From: Bacteroidales bacterium
Lineage (GTDB): Bacteria > Bacteroidota > Bacteroidia > Bacteroidales > UBA932
Reading direction: 5' to 3'
NCBI GenBank assembly: GCA_023227835.1
Contig: JALOCI010000018.1
Location: 1-50,689, forward strand
DNA length: 50,689 bases
Within the stretch, counting starts at the first letter, position 1. Every line of letters starts with the position of its first letter. The notes below the pieces were generated by a model that saw only the letters and a program-made list of their open reading frames with translations, was not told the origin of the DNA and made no database searches. The translations under genes and the position numbers were made by a program. Positions 1 to 8,523 of the stretch are shown piece after piece.

Positions 1-1643
1 AGCCGGAAGTTCTTCCGGAACTTTCAACAGCTCAAACTGATGCGTTTGTATCCATTAAAGAGGCTTTCACATCCGGAAAGGTTGCGTTACTTAATGGGAT
101 TACCGGTTCCGGCAAAACTGAAATATATATACGACTGGCATCCGAGATTATTGAGAAGGGAGAGTCTGTTCTTTTATTGGTCCCGGAAATCGCGATGGGA
201 AGACAGTTAAGCTCAAGACTTGAAAAAGTATTTGGAGAATACCTCCTTGTCTATCACTCTAAACAGACACGAAGCGAGAGAGAAAGAGTACGGCGTTTAC
301 TTCAGAATAGTCCGGAAAGCTATCTTATTCTAGGCACAAGATCCTCCATTTTTCTTCCTTTTAACAAACTAGGATTGGTGATTGTGGACGAAGAGCATGA
401 TCAGTCATACAAGCAGTCAGATCCGGCGCCGAGATACAATGGAAGAGATACTGCTCTCATTCTTGCCGGTTTCCACTCGGCAAACACTCTTCTCGGTTCA
501 GCAACACCTTCACTGGAAACACTCTATAACACACATAACGGCAGATATGCGCTCGTAAAACTTAATGAACGTTATTTCGGAACTGAATCCCCGGATATAG
601 AGATAGTTGACACAATAAGGGAACGGAAATTCGGACGAATGGAGGGAGAGTTCTCAAGAAAAATCCTGGACGCGATTAAAGATGCCATTGATTCGAAAGA
701 ACAGGTCATGGTATTCAGGAACAGACGGTCATATTCACCGATGGTTCAGTGTATGTATTGTGACGAGATACCGGTCTGTCCCCACTGCAATGTCTCTCTG
801 AGTTATCATAAAAGAAAGAACGAATTGAGATGTCACTATTGCAATTACAAAATTCGTTTTAATACGATTTGTACCAAATGTGGGAATCCAGGTTTGAGAG
901 AGAGAGGAATAGGTACCGAAAAGGTCGAAGAGCGGTTAAGGGAGTTTTTCCCTTCGGCAAAGATTGAACGTTTCGATTTTGAAACGACCAGGAGCTCAGT
1001 AAATGAGAAGAAGATTCTTAAAGAGTTTTCCCAGGGTAAGACAGACATACTGGTTGGAACCCAGATGCTGAGTAAGGGTTTTGATTTTGAGCATCTCTCG
1101 CTCATTTGTGTTCTCAACTCAGAGAGTATGCTCTCTGTTCAGGATTTCAGAGCTGAGGAGAGAGCTTTCCAGATGTTGCGCCAACTTGCCGGAAGAGCCG
1201 GAAGAAAACACTCCAGAGGCAGGATTATGATACAAACATCCCGTGCGGAGCATCCGATATACAAGAGTATGTTAAACAATCCTGAAGAGCAGGAAGGCAC
1301 AATTATTGCGATGCAGCAGCTCAACGAGCGTGAGGAATACGGATTTCCTCCGTATGTGAGGCTGATTAAAATCACGCTGAAAAGCACTAATACACAGAAG
1401 TTGAAAGAGACAGCCGATATAGTCTCGGAGAGAGCTCAGTCATGGGGCGCACGTGAATGGAATGGTCCCTTCACTCCTCCCTTGGAGAAGCTCATGGATG
1501 AACATCAGCTGCAATTTTGGATTAAACTCTCAAGAAATAATTTATTATTTGAAATCAAATCTTTGATTGCTGCTGAAATTGAAGCGATAGAAAAGAAAGC
1601 ACGAGGATCAGTCAAGATAATAATTGACGTAGACCCCAATTAA
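1..1643 (+). CDS. priA: Primosomal protein N' (replication restart helicase PriA), 3' part
   Basis: PriA is the superfamily 2 DNA helicase that reloads the replisome at collapsed forks. The frame is open from the left edge (first full codon at base 3), so the N-terminal DNA-binding domain lies outside the window. Visible: Walker A GITGSGKT encoded near bases 99-122; the DEEH Walker B box; the zinc-binding region with paired cysteines (CMYC, CPHC, CHYC, CTKC); and the late helicase motif QLAGRAGR. The protein ends in VDPN, as expected for a complete C-terminus. The first ATG-like or TTG codons inside the window are not real starts because coding similarity continues upstream of them. The next gene, parA, starts 70 nt downstream behind its own promoter-like element, so the two are probably not one operon. 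Confidence 0.95.
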   Translation, partial: PEVLPELSTAQTDAFVSIKEAFTSGKVALLNGITGSGKTEIYIRLASEIIEKGESVLLLVPEIAMGRQLSSRLEKVFGEYLLVYHSKQTRSERERVRRLLQNSPESYLILGTRSSIFLPFNKLGLVIVDEEHDQSYKQSDPAPRYNGRDTALILAGFHSANTLLGSATPSLETLYNTHNGRYALVKLNERYFGTESPDIEIVDTIRERKFGRMEGEFSRKILDAIKDAIDSKEQVMVFRNRRSYSPMVQCMYCDEIPVCPHCNVSLSYHKRKNELRCHYCNYKIRFNTICTKCGNPGLRERGIGTEKVEERLREFFPSAKIERFDFETTRSSVNEKKILKEFSQGKTDILVGTQMLSKGFDFEHLSLICVLNSESMLSVQDFRAEERAFQMLRQLAGRAGRKHSRGRIMIQTSRAEHPIYKSMLNNPEEQEGTIIAMQQLNEREEYGFPPYVRLIKITLKSTNTQKLKETADIVSERAQSWGAREWNGPFTPPLEKLMDEHQLQFWIKLSRNNLLFEIKSLIAAEIEAIEKKARGSVKIIIDVDPN

Positions 1644-1668
1644 ATGCGTAAGCAAAAAAAGATTTTTG

Positions 1669-1676
1669 TAATTTTG
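1669..1676 (+). promoter_or_regulatory. Candidate -7 element of the parA promoter
   Basis: TAATTTTG is an exact match to the Bacteroidetes TAnnTTTG -7 consensus, 38 nt before the parA ATG. No convincing TTTG -33 element lies about 20 nt upstream (only TGCG). This would drive the parA-parB-DUF5683-mltD operon. Confidence 0.5.
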
Positions 1677-1713
1677 TCCGATTGACTACATATCAAACGA
1701 ACTATAAAAATAT

Positions 1714-2481
1714 ATGGGAAAAGTAATTGCTATAGCAAACCAGAAGGGCGGAGTCGGTAAAACAACCACGGCAATCAATCTGGCTGCTTCACTTGCCGTC
1801 ATGGAGAAGAAGGTGTTAATTGTAGATGCTGACCCACAAGCGAACTCTACATCCGGGTTTAATTTCGATCCTGACTCCAACTCGAAACTCACCATATATG
1901 AAGTAATGATCGGGAAGGTAAAGATTCAGGATATTCTTCTCGACACCGAAATTAAAGGGCTTAAGCTTGCTCCTTCTCACATCAACCTTGTAGGTGCGGA
2001 GTTTGAAATGTTGAACATTCCGGACAGAGAGATGGTTATGAAAAAAGCCCTTGACACAATAAGGGACGGGTTCGATTTTATAATAATTGACTGTTCTCCT
2101 TCTCTTGGTATAATTACCATTAACTCTCTGACTGCTGCAGACTCGGTTCTGATACCTGTACAATGCGAATACTTTGCTCTGGAGGGGCTTGGCAAACTTT
2201 TGAACACCATCAAGCTCGTTCAGAACAGACTTAACACTTCTCTTCAGATAGAGGGATTCCTTCTTACAATGTTTGATGCACGGCTCAGACATGCAAATCT
2301 TGTCGTAGACGAAGTCAGGAGCCACTTCAATGAAATGGTATTCAACACGGTAATACAGAGAAACGTAAGACTTAGCGAGGCTCCGTCATTCGGAAAGCCG
2401 GTGATTCTTCACGATGCAGTATCTGCCGGTACTAATAATTATCTAAATCTTGCCAAAGAGGTTTTAAAAAAGAATTCATAG
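1714..2481 (+). CDS. parA: Chromosome partitioning ATPase ParA (Soj)
   Basis: This is a 255-residue deviant Walker A ATPase that binds DNA nonspecifically and moves ParB-parS complexes during chromosome segregation. The deviant Walker motif KGGVGKTT is at residues 11-18, and the IIIDCSPSLG Walker B region and the VQCEYFALEG segment follow. Its length is that of chromosomal Soj proteins, with no N-terminal helix-turn-helix as in plasmid ParA. ATG at 1714 starts directly on the conserved MGKVIAIANQKGG N-terminus. parB starts 1 nt after its stop, so the pair is translationally linked. Confidence 0.97.
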   Translation: MGKVIAIANQKGGVGKTTTAINLAASLAVMEKKVLIVDADPQANSTSGFNFDPDSNSKLTIYEVMIGKVKIQDILLDTEIKGLKLAPSHINLVGAEFEMLNIPDREMVMKKALDTIRDGFDFIIIDCSPSLGIITINSLTAADSVLIPVQCEYFALEGLGKLLNTIKLVQNRLNTSLQIEGFLLTMFDARLRHANLVVDEVRSHFNEMVFNTVIQRNVRLSEAPSFGKPVILHDAVSAGTNNYLNLAKEVLKKNS

Positions 2482-2482
2482 G

Positions 2483-3394
2483 ATGAAGAAGTCAGCTTTA
2501 GGAAGAGGGCTTGGTGCCCTCATCTCGGACGTAGATAATATGTCCTTTAACAACAGACCTCTTGTTGCCGAGAACCAGGCAACCCCGGCCTCCATTTCAG
2601 AGATACCGGTAGACAAGGTTGAGGCTAACCCTTATCAACCCAGAAACACTTTCGATGAGGAGGCTCTAGCGGAACTCGCAGACTCAATCAAGACTCTTGG
2701 TGTAATCCAGCCGATTACAGTCAGGATGACAGAAAATGATAAATACCAGATAATAAGTGGAGAACGCAGGTTCAGAGCTGCAACTTTGGCAGGACTTAGC
2801 GCTATTCCGGCGTACATCCGTAAGGCAGACGACCAGGGAATGCTTGAGATGGCCATTGTTGAGAATATTCAAAGGGAGAATCTTGATGCCATTGAGATTG
2901 CCCAGAGTTTTCAACGGCTCATTGAAGAGTGCAGTTTAACTCAGGAGGAGATGGCAGGAAGGGTCGGCAAAAAGAGGGCAACAGTTACAAATTACATCCG
3001 CTTGCTTAGACTTCCGCCGGAAATACAGCTTGCAATCCGGGCCAAAGCCATATCAATGGGACATGCAAGGGCGCTTCTTGCTATAGAGGATCCCAAAAAG
3101 CAGATAAAACTTTGTAATCAAATAATTGAAAATGACCTGTCGGTAAGACAGATAGAAGATAAAATACGCAGATTTTCAGACGAGGAGCAACCAAAACCGG
3201 CACAGGAAGAGCTCCCGGAAAATCCTCAGCTTGAAGAGGCATTCATACGTCTTCTTGAGATATTCGGTAAATATTTTGATAATAATATTAGCCTGAAAAG
3301 GGGCGAGAAAGGAACGGGGTCTCTAACTATCCATTTCAATGGGGATAATGAGATATATCAGTTTCTGAAAGCTCTTGAGCAAACAAACATTTAA
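2483..3394 (+). CDS. parB: Chromosome partitioning protein ParB (Spo0J), CTPase and parS binder
   Basis: This 303-residue protein is the partner of ParA. It loads at parS and slides as a CTP-dependent clamp. The N-terminus MKKSALGRGLGALI is typical of ParB and binds ParA. The ParB/Srx domain includes NPYQPR (about residues 49-54) and the CTP-binding GERRFRAA (93-100). A helix-turn-helix follows (LTQEEMAGRVGKKRATV), then an acidic linker and a C-terminal dimerisation domain. ATG is 1 nt after the parA stop. The DUF5683 gene begins 6 nt after the parB stop. I found no convincing parS palindrome in the window. Confidence 0.97.
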   Translation: MKKSALGRGLGALISDVDNMSFNNRPLVAENQATPASISEIPVDKVEANPYQPRNTFDEEALAELADSIKTLGVIQPITVRMTENDKYQIISGERRFRAATLAGLSAIPAYIRKADDQGMLEMAIVENIQRENLDAIEIAQSFQRLIEECSLTQEEMAGRVGKKRATVTNYIRLLRLPPEIQLAIRAKAISMGHARALLAIEDPKKQIKLCNQIIENDLSVRQIEDKIRRFSDEEQPKPAQEELPENPQLEEAFIRLLEIFGKYFDNNISLKRGEKGTGSLTIHFNGDNEIYQFLKALEQTNI

Positions 3395-3400
3395 AGCTCG

Positions 3401-4336
3401 ATGGCCAGAAAGATCCTCATACTTGCAGCCTCGCTCCTGATAGCTCTCTCTATGAGTGGTCAGGTAAGAACAAGAAATAATATTGCAGGCGCTCCGGGAG
3501 CTTCAATGTTTCAACAAAACACAACTAACACAAGAGATACCACTAATTACAGTGATACCTCAACCGTTCCCCGTTACACAATAAAAAGATACTTTAAAAG
3601 TCTGGCACATAGGGATTCAATGAGAATCAACCATATGTGGATGGGTTCACTTGTACTTCCGGGAACAGCTCAGATCTACAACAGGCAATACTGGAAACTT
3701 CCTGTCGTATACGGAGGGATGGCAGCCCTTATATATCAGGGCTATAGTAACGGAGTAAAGTTCAAGGAAAACGGGGATGTTAAGTATAGAAACAACCGCG
3801 ATTATTATTACATAGGCGCCGCAATATTCCACTATGCGACAATCATGGATGGAATAGTATCTTACAAATCAGAAAAAACGATACTTCCAGCCAGAGCATC
3901 ACTGTATTCTGCCATGCTTCCGGGTCTCGGACAAGCTTATACCGGGAACTACTGGAAGATTCCCATCATTTACGGAGGTCTTATAACCTGCGGTTATTTC
4001 GTAAATTTCAACAACCTGCAGTACCTGAAATACAAGGAACTTTACATTGAAGCATCAAACAACCCTCAGGGAGAGGTTGCTCAAAAGTACAGTCTGGAGA
4101 CTCTTGGTTATTTCAAGACTGCCTACCGAAGATACAGGGACTACTCCATATTGGCAGGAGCCCTTGTATATGCACTGAACATCATAGACGCAAATGTGTT
4201 TGCTCACTTCAGCGAATTTGATGTAAGCGATGACCTTTCTGCCTCGTTCGAACCGGTCGTTATCAAACCCTTAAACAACCAATTTGCCAACAATCTGTCT
4301 CCTGCCTTTGGATTTCAGATGAACTTAAATTTTTAA
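3401..4336 (+). CDS. DUF5683 membrane protein with internal duplication
   Basis: This is a 311-residue Bacteroidota-specific protein of unknown function. It has an N-terminal signal peptide (about residues 1-20, ending SMSGQ) and a Ser/Thr/Asn-rich linker. Two copies of the same block follow, at about residues 86-106 and 173-193. Each has the pattern LPG..Q.Y...YWK.P..YGG and then a hydrophobic segment. This looks like a duplicated membrane-hairpin unit. It lies between parB and the lytic transglycosylase with gaps of 6 and 1 nt, so it is co-transcribed with partition and cell-wall genes. The DUF5683 assignment is from memory of the family; no biochemical role is known to me. Confidence 0.8.
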   Translation: MARKILILAASLLIALSMSGQVRTRNNIAGAPGASMFQQNTTNTRDTTNYSDTSTVPRYTIKRYFKSLAHRDSMRINHMWMGSLVLPGTAQIYNRQYWKLPVVYGGMAALIYQGYSNGVKFKENGDVKYRNNRDYYYIGAAIFHYATIMDGIVSYKSEKTILPARASLYSAMLPGLGQAYTGNYWKIPIIYGGLITCGYFVNFNNLQYLKYKELYIEASNNPQGEVAQKYSLETLGYFKTAYRRYRDYSILAGALVYALNIIDANVFAHFSEFDVSDDLSASFEPVVIKPLNNQFANNLSPAFGFQMNLNF

Positions 4337-4337
4337 A

Positions 4338-5960
4338 ATGAAGATCAGAACATTATTTTTTGTATTGCTGACAGTTGTTTCCACCACAGAATTATCATAC
4401 GGACAACTTTTAACAAAAAAACCGACAAAAAAGGAACTTCTTACCGAGATAGAGAGTCTCAGAAAGACTATCGACTCACTGAAAAATGAACTCAGCGGGG
4501 CAGCTATTGAACTTTCTGACACAGTAAGCACAAACGACACAATAAATCCCGGAGTTATCAACTTTTTTGAGGGAGAAGACCTTATAGAGAGCAAGCTGTC
4601 AACAGACAGCCTATTGAGCCTCTATTATGTTCAAAAGAAGTTCTCAATGGTTGATGATTTGTATGTTGATCTTGACAGTGCAAGATTCACATCAGACATT
4701 CCGGACTCTGTTTTTATTAACCGGCTGAAAGCCATGAACTCGTTTATCCCGCTTCCTTACAATGAGATAATTAAGAACCATATAGTTTTCTACACACAGA
4801 AGATCCCTCATAAGATAGATCTTATTCTCGGGATGTCAGCATATTACCTGCCTATCTTTGAAGAGATAATAGATCAGTATGACCTGCCCAAAGAGTTGAA
4901 AATAATGGCTGTAATAGAATCTGCACTGAATCCGAACGCTTGTTCGAGAGTTAAGGCGAGAGGTCTGTGGCAATTTATGTACAGGACGGCACTTCAGTAC
5001 AACCTCAAGATAAATTCTTATGTAGACGAGAGGCTGGACCCAATCGCAGCCACTCATGCCGCTTGTAAATATCTTAAAGACTCTTATACTATTTTCGGAG
5101 ACTGGGCTCTTGCCATAGCATCATACAACTGTGGAACAGGGAACGTAAATAAGGCTATCAGAAGAGCTGGTTCCAGAGATTTCTGGAAAATATACCCATA
5201 CCTTCCCAGAGAGACCCGCGGATATGTGCCTTCTTTTGTTGCCGCATTGTACACACTTAACTATTATAAAGAACATAAAATTGTCCCAAGAGCGATTTCA
5301 ATGCCGGCCCACGTGGATACTTTCATGATACACAAGCCTTTACACTTCGGACAAATATCAGAAGTTACAGGTGTTTCTGTTGAAGAGCTACAAAACCTTA
5401 ATCCTCAATATATTAAACAAATCATTCCCGGATCACCTGAAGGTATGGTGCTAAACCTCCCTTATCAGTACACTACAACATTTGTCAATAATGAGGATTC
5501 CATATACACATACAAGGATTCTCTCTATTTCAACCCTATCATATATAAAGAGGCAAAGGGGAGCAATCTTGCATCATCTTCGGCAGGTGGTGAGAGAAGT
5601 TCAACATATACTCATATCGTAAGAAAGGGGGAGACTCTGGGCGGCATAGCCATGAAGTATGGAGTTAAACTCTCTGATATTCAGAAATGGAATCATACTA
5701 AATCAAAGATAAGTATAGGTCAGGCAATTTTAATACACGGGTCACGCTCATCATCCAACGACGAGCCGTCGTACTCTTCAGCGCCGCAAACAAGAAAAAG
5801 TGGCGGGTATGTATATTATACAGTCAGAAGAGGGGACACTCTTTGGGGCATTTCAAAAAAGTTTGAGGGTGTTACTCTCAATGATATTCTTGAGCTCAAC
5901 GGTCTCACAAAAAACAGCAAGATTGCTCCTGGCAAGAAGTTAAAGATAAAGAGAGCCTAA
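4338..5960 (+). CDS. mltD: Membrane-bound lytic murein transglycosylase D with two LysM domains
   Basis: This 540-residue exported peptidoglycan lytic transglycosylase cleaves the MurNAc-GlcNAc bond to give 1,6-anhydroMurNAc products. It has a signal peptide (about 1-22, ending SYGQ) and a coiled segment at about 32-55. The SLT domain at about 160-310 has catalytic Glu194 in the VIESALNP motif, with ARGLWQFM and ASYNCGTGNV behind it. Two LysM peptidoglycan-binding repeats lie at about 424-468 and 491-538. It is last in the parA operon, 1 nt after DUF5683. Its stop is 1 nt from the stop of the convergent helix-hairpin-helix gene. In Bacteroides relatives I would expect an RSH (spoT) gene after mltD, but it is not here. 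Confidence 0.93.
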   Translation: MKIRTLFFVLLTVVSTTELSYGQLLTKKPTKKELLTEIESLRKTIDSLKNELSGAAIELSDTVSTNDTINPGVINFFEGEDLIESKLSTDSLLSLYYVQKKFSMVDDLYVDLDSARFTSDIPDSVFINRLKAMNSFIPLPYNEIIKNHIVFYTQKIPHKIDLILGMSAYYLPIFEEIIDQYDLPKELKIMAVIESALNPNACSRVKARGLWQFMYRTALQYNLKINSYVDERLDPIAATHAACKYLKDSYTIFGDWALAIASYNCGTGNVNKAIRRAGSRDFWKIYPYLPRETRGYVPSFVAALYTLNYYKEHKIVPRAISMPAHVDTFMIHKPLHFGQISEVTGVSVEELQNLNPQYIKQIIPGSPEGMVLNLPYQYTTTFVNNEDSIYTYKDSLYFNPIIYKEAKGSNLASSSAGGERSSTYTHIVRKGETLGGIAMKYGVKLSDIQKWNHTKSKISIGQAILIHGSRSSSNDEPSYSSAPQTRKSGGYVYYTVRRGDTLWGISKKFEGVTLNDILELNGLTKNSKIAPGKKLKIKRA

Positions 5961-5961
5961 A

Positions 5962-7914
5962 TCAAAGGCGGAATCTTAACTGAATTTTCGCTTCGCTTTT
6001 TAAGGGGCCGGATATCAATCCGGTCCCTTCGCTTATACTATCTCTGTCCAGATATCTGGTTGCAGCTATTCTGAACCAAATGTCGCATCTTCTGACAGGA
6101 ATTATATGAAGATTGAGATAGCATCTTAAGCCCTCACCGTAGTATACCGGAACAGAGAAGTTATAAAGCATGTCTCGTTCATAAACATATATGCGGCTAT
6201 CCCACAGAACTGCATTAAAATATGCCAGCCTCAGAGATGCGTCAATCTTACCTCCTGGTGTCTTGAAAATGGTCTCGCCAGAGAGATGATAACCGCATTT
6301 GAAACCATTATCATCTATCAGGTTAATATCTCCTCGCCCTGCTATCCTGAACATCGGAGATAGTCTGAATGTGTGGTTGTACCTGAGAGAATGTCTCTTC
6401 TCGCTTAATGCATATTTTAAGAAAAGCTGACTTTTAGCCTTCTCTGAAGATGATGCAGAGAATGTAAGATAAAATTTAGCATTGCAGTATTCAGCATCAG
6501 CAGTTGTTTTCCAATAATTGCCCAACAACAGCATCGCTGCAATTCTAACAGAGCTCTCACCTCCTATAGATGATTTTCTGGAGATCGGGGATGCAAAAGG
6601 GGCTCTGTACTGCCCGGCATAATCTCTAAGCAAAAGGGCTGTCTCCAGTTTACCCGTCGGAGAGTATAGAAGTCCTCCTATGAAGGCACATGAGCCTGTA
6701 TGATCTGATGCAAGCTCTCCGAAAATTCTGTATTTACGGAACACCCGGTATGCGTCAATCGAGAAGTTTGCCTGGTATCCGCCCATCTGCCTGTCACGCC
6801 TGATCTGGGTAGTGTCTCTTCCTCCGTATGGAAGAGAATACCAATAAAGGGCAGTGGTCTGTGATATTCTAGAACTATTACCCGACCAGGATATATTGCT
6901 TCCGATAAGTGTTCCATCCAGAGATCCTTTTCTTTCAAGAGTGGTTTTCGTATTGTGCAAACCGGTCGTAAGAAGTGATGTATACTCACCTTCTGCCACT
7001 CTTGCGTCATATTTTCTGTGTGATGCAAGAATGGTGAACCTCCAATCATCATGTTCCAGTGTTGCAGAGATACCCCTTAATGCACGGTTTTCATCAGTGG
7101 AGTTATAAGGGGACAACCCGCCAGGGTGTTTTGACAAAGATCTGGCATCTGTATATGAGTCCATTGCAAATGAGTTCCATAGAACAAGGCCTTGTCCGAA
7201 ACGGGCGGAAAAGTCTCCTGCCACCAATCTGTTAATGATTCCGATTTTAGAGACAGAGATATTGACAGATTTGTAATCCACCCCCTTTTCACCAGGATCT
7301 CTCTCAAGGGTAATTGCCGCTTTTATATGTTCAGTCGATTCATACTTAAGCTGAGAATAGAATGATCCTCTCGGACCAAGATATCTGCTGTCCGGTTTTT
7401 TATCAAAATCTGCCTTTTTAATCGGAAAGTACCCCTGCTCCTTCTGTATGACATATCTGCTCTTTAACAGTAAATCTGCTCTGGAATCCCTCAATATTGA
7501 CCCGGGAGAAAATCTGAAATTATCATCTTTAGTACCTGTCGTCAAAAAAGGAATCAACAACGAGACAATATCCGGATTTAAACCGGGAATAGTATAGAGT
7601 TCATTCAAAGAGAGCAGTTGTCCGTATTCTTCTCTGTAAGATACAATTGCACTGATTTGCCAATCAGAGAGTAACTCAAGTCTCTCCATATCCTCTCTCT
7701 CTGCCGTGTTGATATTCAAAGGTGTGACCAGCATCTGCCTGTAGTATTCCAGCAGCTCCTCCATACGGCCTTCATCCGGGATGTTTCCTCCCTCCTCTGC
7801 GGCCTCAGTTATTAACTCAATAATTCCTTCCGGAATCTCTTGTCCCTCTGCCCTATTGACAAAGAAGACCCCGCTGCCCGAAAAAAGCAGCATTACTAAA
7901 ATCGCTCGCCTCAT
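5962..7914 (-). CDS. Exported helix-hairpin-helix protein with a beta-barrel-like C-terminal region
   Basis: This is a 650-residue Bacteroidota protein of unknown role. It has a signal peptide (about 1-24, ending NRAEGQ). A ComEA-like helix-hairpin-helix region at about 60-130 contains LNINTAEREDMERL and LNELYTIPGL. About 500 residues follow that are rich in alternating aromatic/polar segments and end in Phe-Arg-Leu, resembling an outer-membrane barrel. Helix-hairpin-helix domains bind DNA backbone nonspecifically, so a role in DNA handling at the envelope is possible but unproven. It has an unusually clear Shine-Dalgarno (GGAGG, 5 nt before ATG). It starts 28 nt after purE, so it is probably co-transcribed. 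Its 3' end contains a strong hairpin (6002-6029). Confidence 0.8.
   Translation of the reverse strand: MRRAILVMLLFSGSGVFFVNRAEGQEIPEGIIELITEAAEEGGNIPDEGRMEELLEYYRQMLVTPLNINTAEREDMERLELLSDWQISAIVSYREEYGQLLSLNELYTIPGLNPDIVSLLIPFLTTGTKDDNFRFSPGSILRDSRADLLLKSRYVIQKEQGYFPIKKADFDKKPDSRYLGPRGSFYSQLKYESTEHIKAAITLERDPGEKGVDYKSVNISVSKIGIINRLVAGDFSARFGQGLVLWNSFAMDSYTDARSLSKHPGGLSPYNSTDENRALRGISATLEHDDWRFTILASHRKYDARVAEGEYTSLLTTGLHNTKTTLERKGSLDGTLIGSNISWSGNSSRISQTTALYWYSLPYGGRDTTQIRRDRQMGGYQANFSIDAYRVFRKYRIFGELASDHTGSCAFIGGLLYSPTGKLETALLLRDYAGQYRAPFASPISRKSSIGGESSVRIAAMLLLGNYWKTTADAEYCNAKFYLTFSASSSEKAKSQLFLKYALSEKRHSLRYNHTFRLSPMFRIAGRGDINLIDDNGFKCGYHLSGETIFKTPGGKIDASLRLAYFNAVLWDSRIYVYERDMLYNFSVPVYYGEGLRCYLNLHIIPVRRCDIWFRIAATRYLDRDSISEGTGLISGPLKSEAKIQLRFRL
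6002..6029. repeat. 12-bp inverted repeat with ATCA loop, possible terminator for mltD
   Basis: Left arm AAGGGGCCGGAT and right arm ATCCGGTCCCTT pair over 12 positions with one G-T mismatch and a 4-nt loop. It lies 42 nt past the mltD stop but inside the coding end of the convergent gene. No U-tract follows on the plus strand, so it would be an atypical terminator or an RNA-stabilising hairpin. Confidence 0.5.
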
Positions 7915-7928
7915 AAATCCCTCCCCTC
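7915..7928 (-). promoter_or_regulatory. Shine-Dalgarno of the helix-hairpin-helix gene
   Basis: On the minus strand the start is preceded by GAGGGGAGGGATTT. The GGAGG core (7920-7924) lies 5 nt before ATG. Most genes in this window have no such purine block. Confidence 0.6.
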
Positions 7929-7942
7929 ATAAAAAATGTTAA

Positions 7943-8455
7943 TTATCCAACCTTGAATCTGTACTCAACCTTTTTTAAATCTTCATTAGCCTTGGAAATC
8001 TTAGCGGCAAGTTCTGACTTGAATGCTGAAAGCTTGCCCATGAGTTGCTCATCGCCTGTGGCAAGCATCTGAACAGCCAATATTGCAGCATTTTTAGCAC
8101 CGTCGAGAGCCACTGTCGCAACCGGTATCCCTGCCGGCATCTGAAGAATTGAAAGAACCGAATCCCAACCATCCATTGAGTTTGATGATTTAATGGGAAC
8201 ACCAATAACGGGAATAGGAGTAAATGCGGCAATTACACCCGGAAGGTGCGCTGCCCCGCCTGCTCCCGCAATTATAACCCTCACTCCCCTTCCATAAGCA
8301 TTTTTTGCAAATTGTGCTACCATCTCCGGTACTCTGTGGGCCGACAATGCATTTATCTCAAAAGGGATCTCCATCTCGTCAAGGAACTCTGCAGCCTGTT
8401 TCATCACAGAAAGGTCAGAGGTGCTGCCCATAATAATGCTAACTCTTGGATTCAT
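7943..8455 (-). CDS. purE: N5-carboxyaminoimidazole ribonucleotide mutase (class I PurE)
   Basis: PurE converts N5-CAIR to CAIR in de novo purine synthesis. The 170-residue protein has the N-terminal motif IIMGSTSDL, the SAHR motif (SAHRVPE), the glycine-rich IIAGAGGAAHLPGV and GVPIKSSNSMDGWDSVLSI, all diagnostic of class I PurE. The ATG start gives MNPRVSIIMGS. It is divergent from the purine-salvage gene hpt across a 68-nt gap. The helix-hairpin-helix gene follows 28 nt downstream. Confidence 0.97.
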   Translation of the reverse strand: MNPRVSIIMGSTSDLSVMKQAAEFLDEMEIPFEINALSAHRVPEMVAQFAKNAYGRGVRVIIAGAGGAAHLPGVIAAFTPIPVIGVPIKSSNSMDGWDSVLSILQMPAGIPVATVALDGAKNAAILAVQMLATGDEQLMGKLSAFKSELAAKISKANEDLKKVEYRFKVG

Positions 8456-8471
8456 TGGTGTTTCAGTTAAA

Positions 8472-8503
8472 TTGGTTTAAGACAAAATTAATACTTAATT
8501 TCG
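8472..8503 (+). promoter_or_regulatory. Candidate promoter of hpt-adk-obg
   Basis: TTGG at 8472-8475 and TAATTTCG at 8496-8503 are separated by 20 nt. Both are one base from the Bacteroidetes consensus (TTTG, TAnnTTTG). The start codon is 21 nt downstream. Confidence 0.45.
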
Positions 8504-8523
8504 CGAGCACAAAAACAATTTAT

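Noticed and set aside
1..23. Palindrome CCGGAA-GTTC-TTCCGG at the left edge as a fold-back artefact like the right end
   Set aside because: The arms are short, begin at base 3 and the PriA reading frame runs through with sensible residues.
1816..2325. Long open frame opposite parA
   Set aside because: It lies fully inside parA and has no domain-like composition or promoter.
5305..5320. CCCACGTGG in mltD as a possible parS site near parAB
   Set aside because: Only the CACGTG core fits; about 8 of 14 defined positions match the parS consensus. A second CACGTG in priA (about 1449) is no better.
8446..8523. 26-codon N-terminal extension of hpt
   Set aside because: It would overlap the purE start and the promoter-like element and does not resemble the family.
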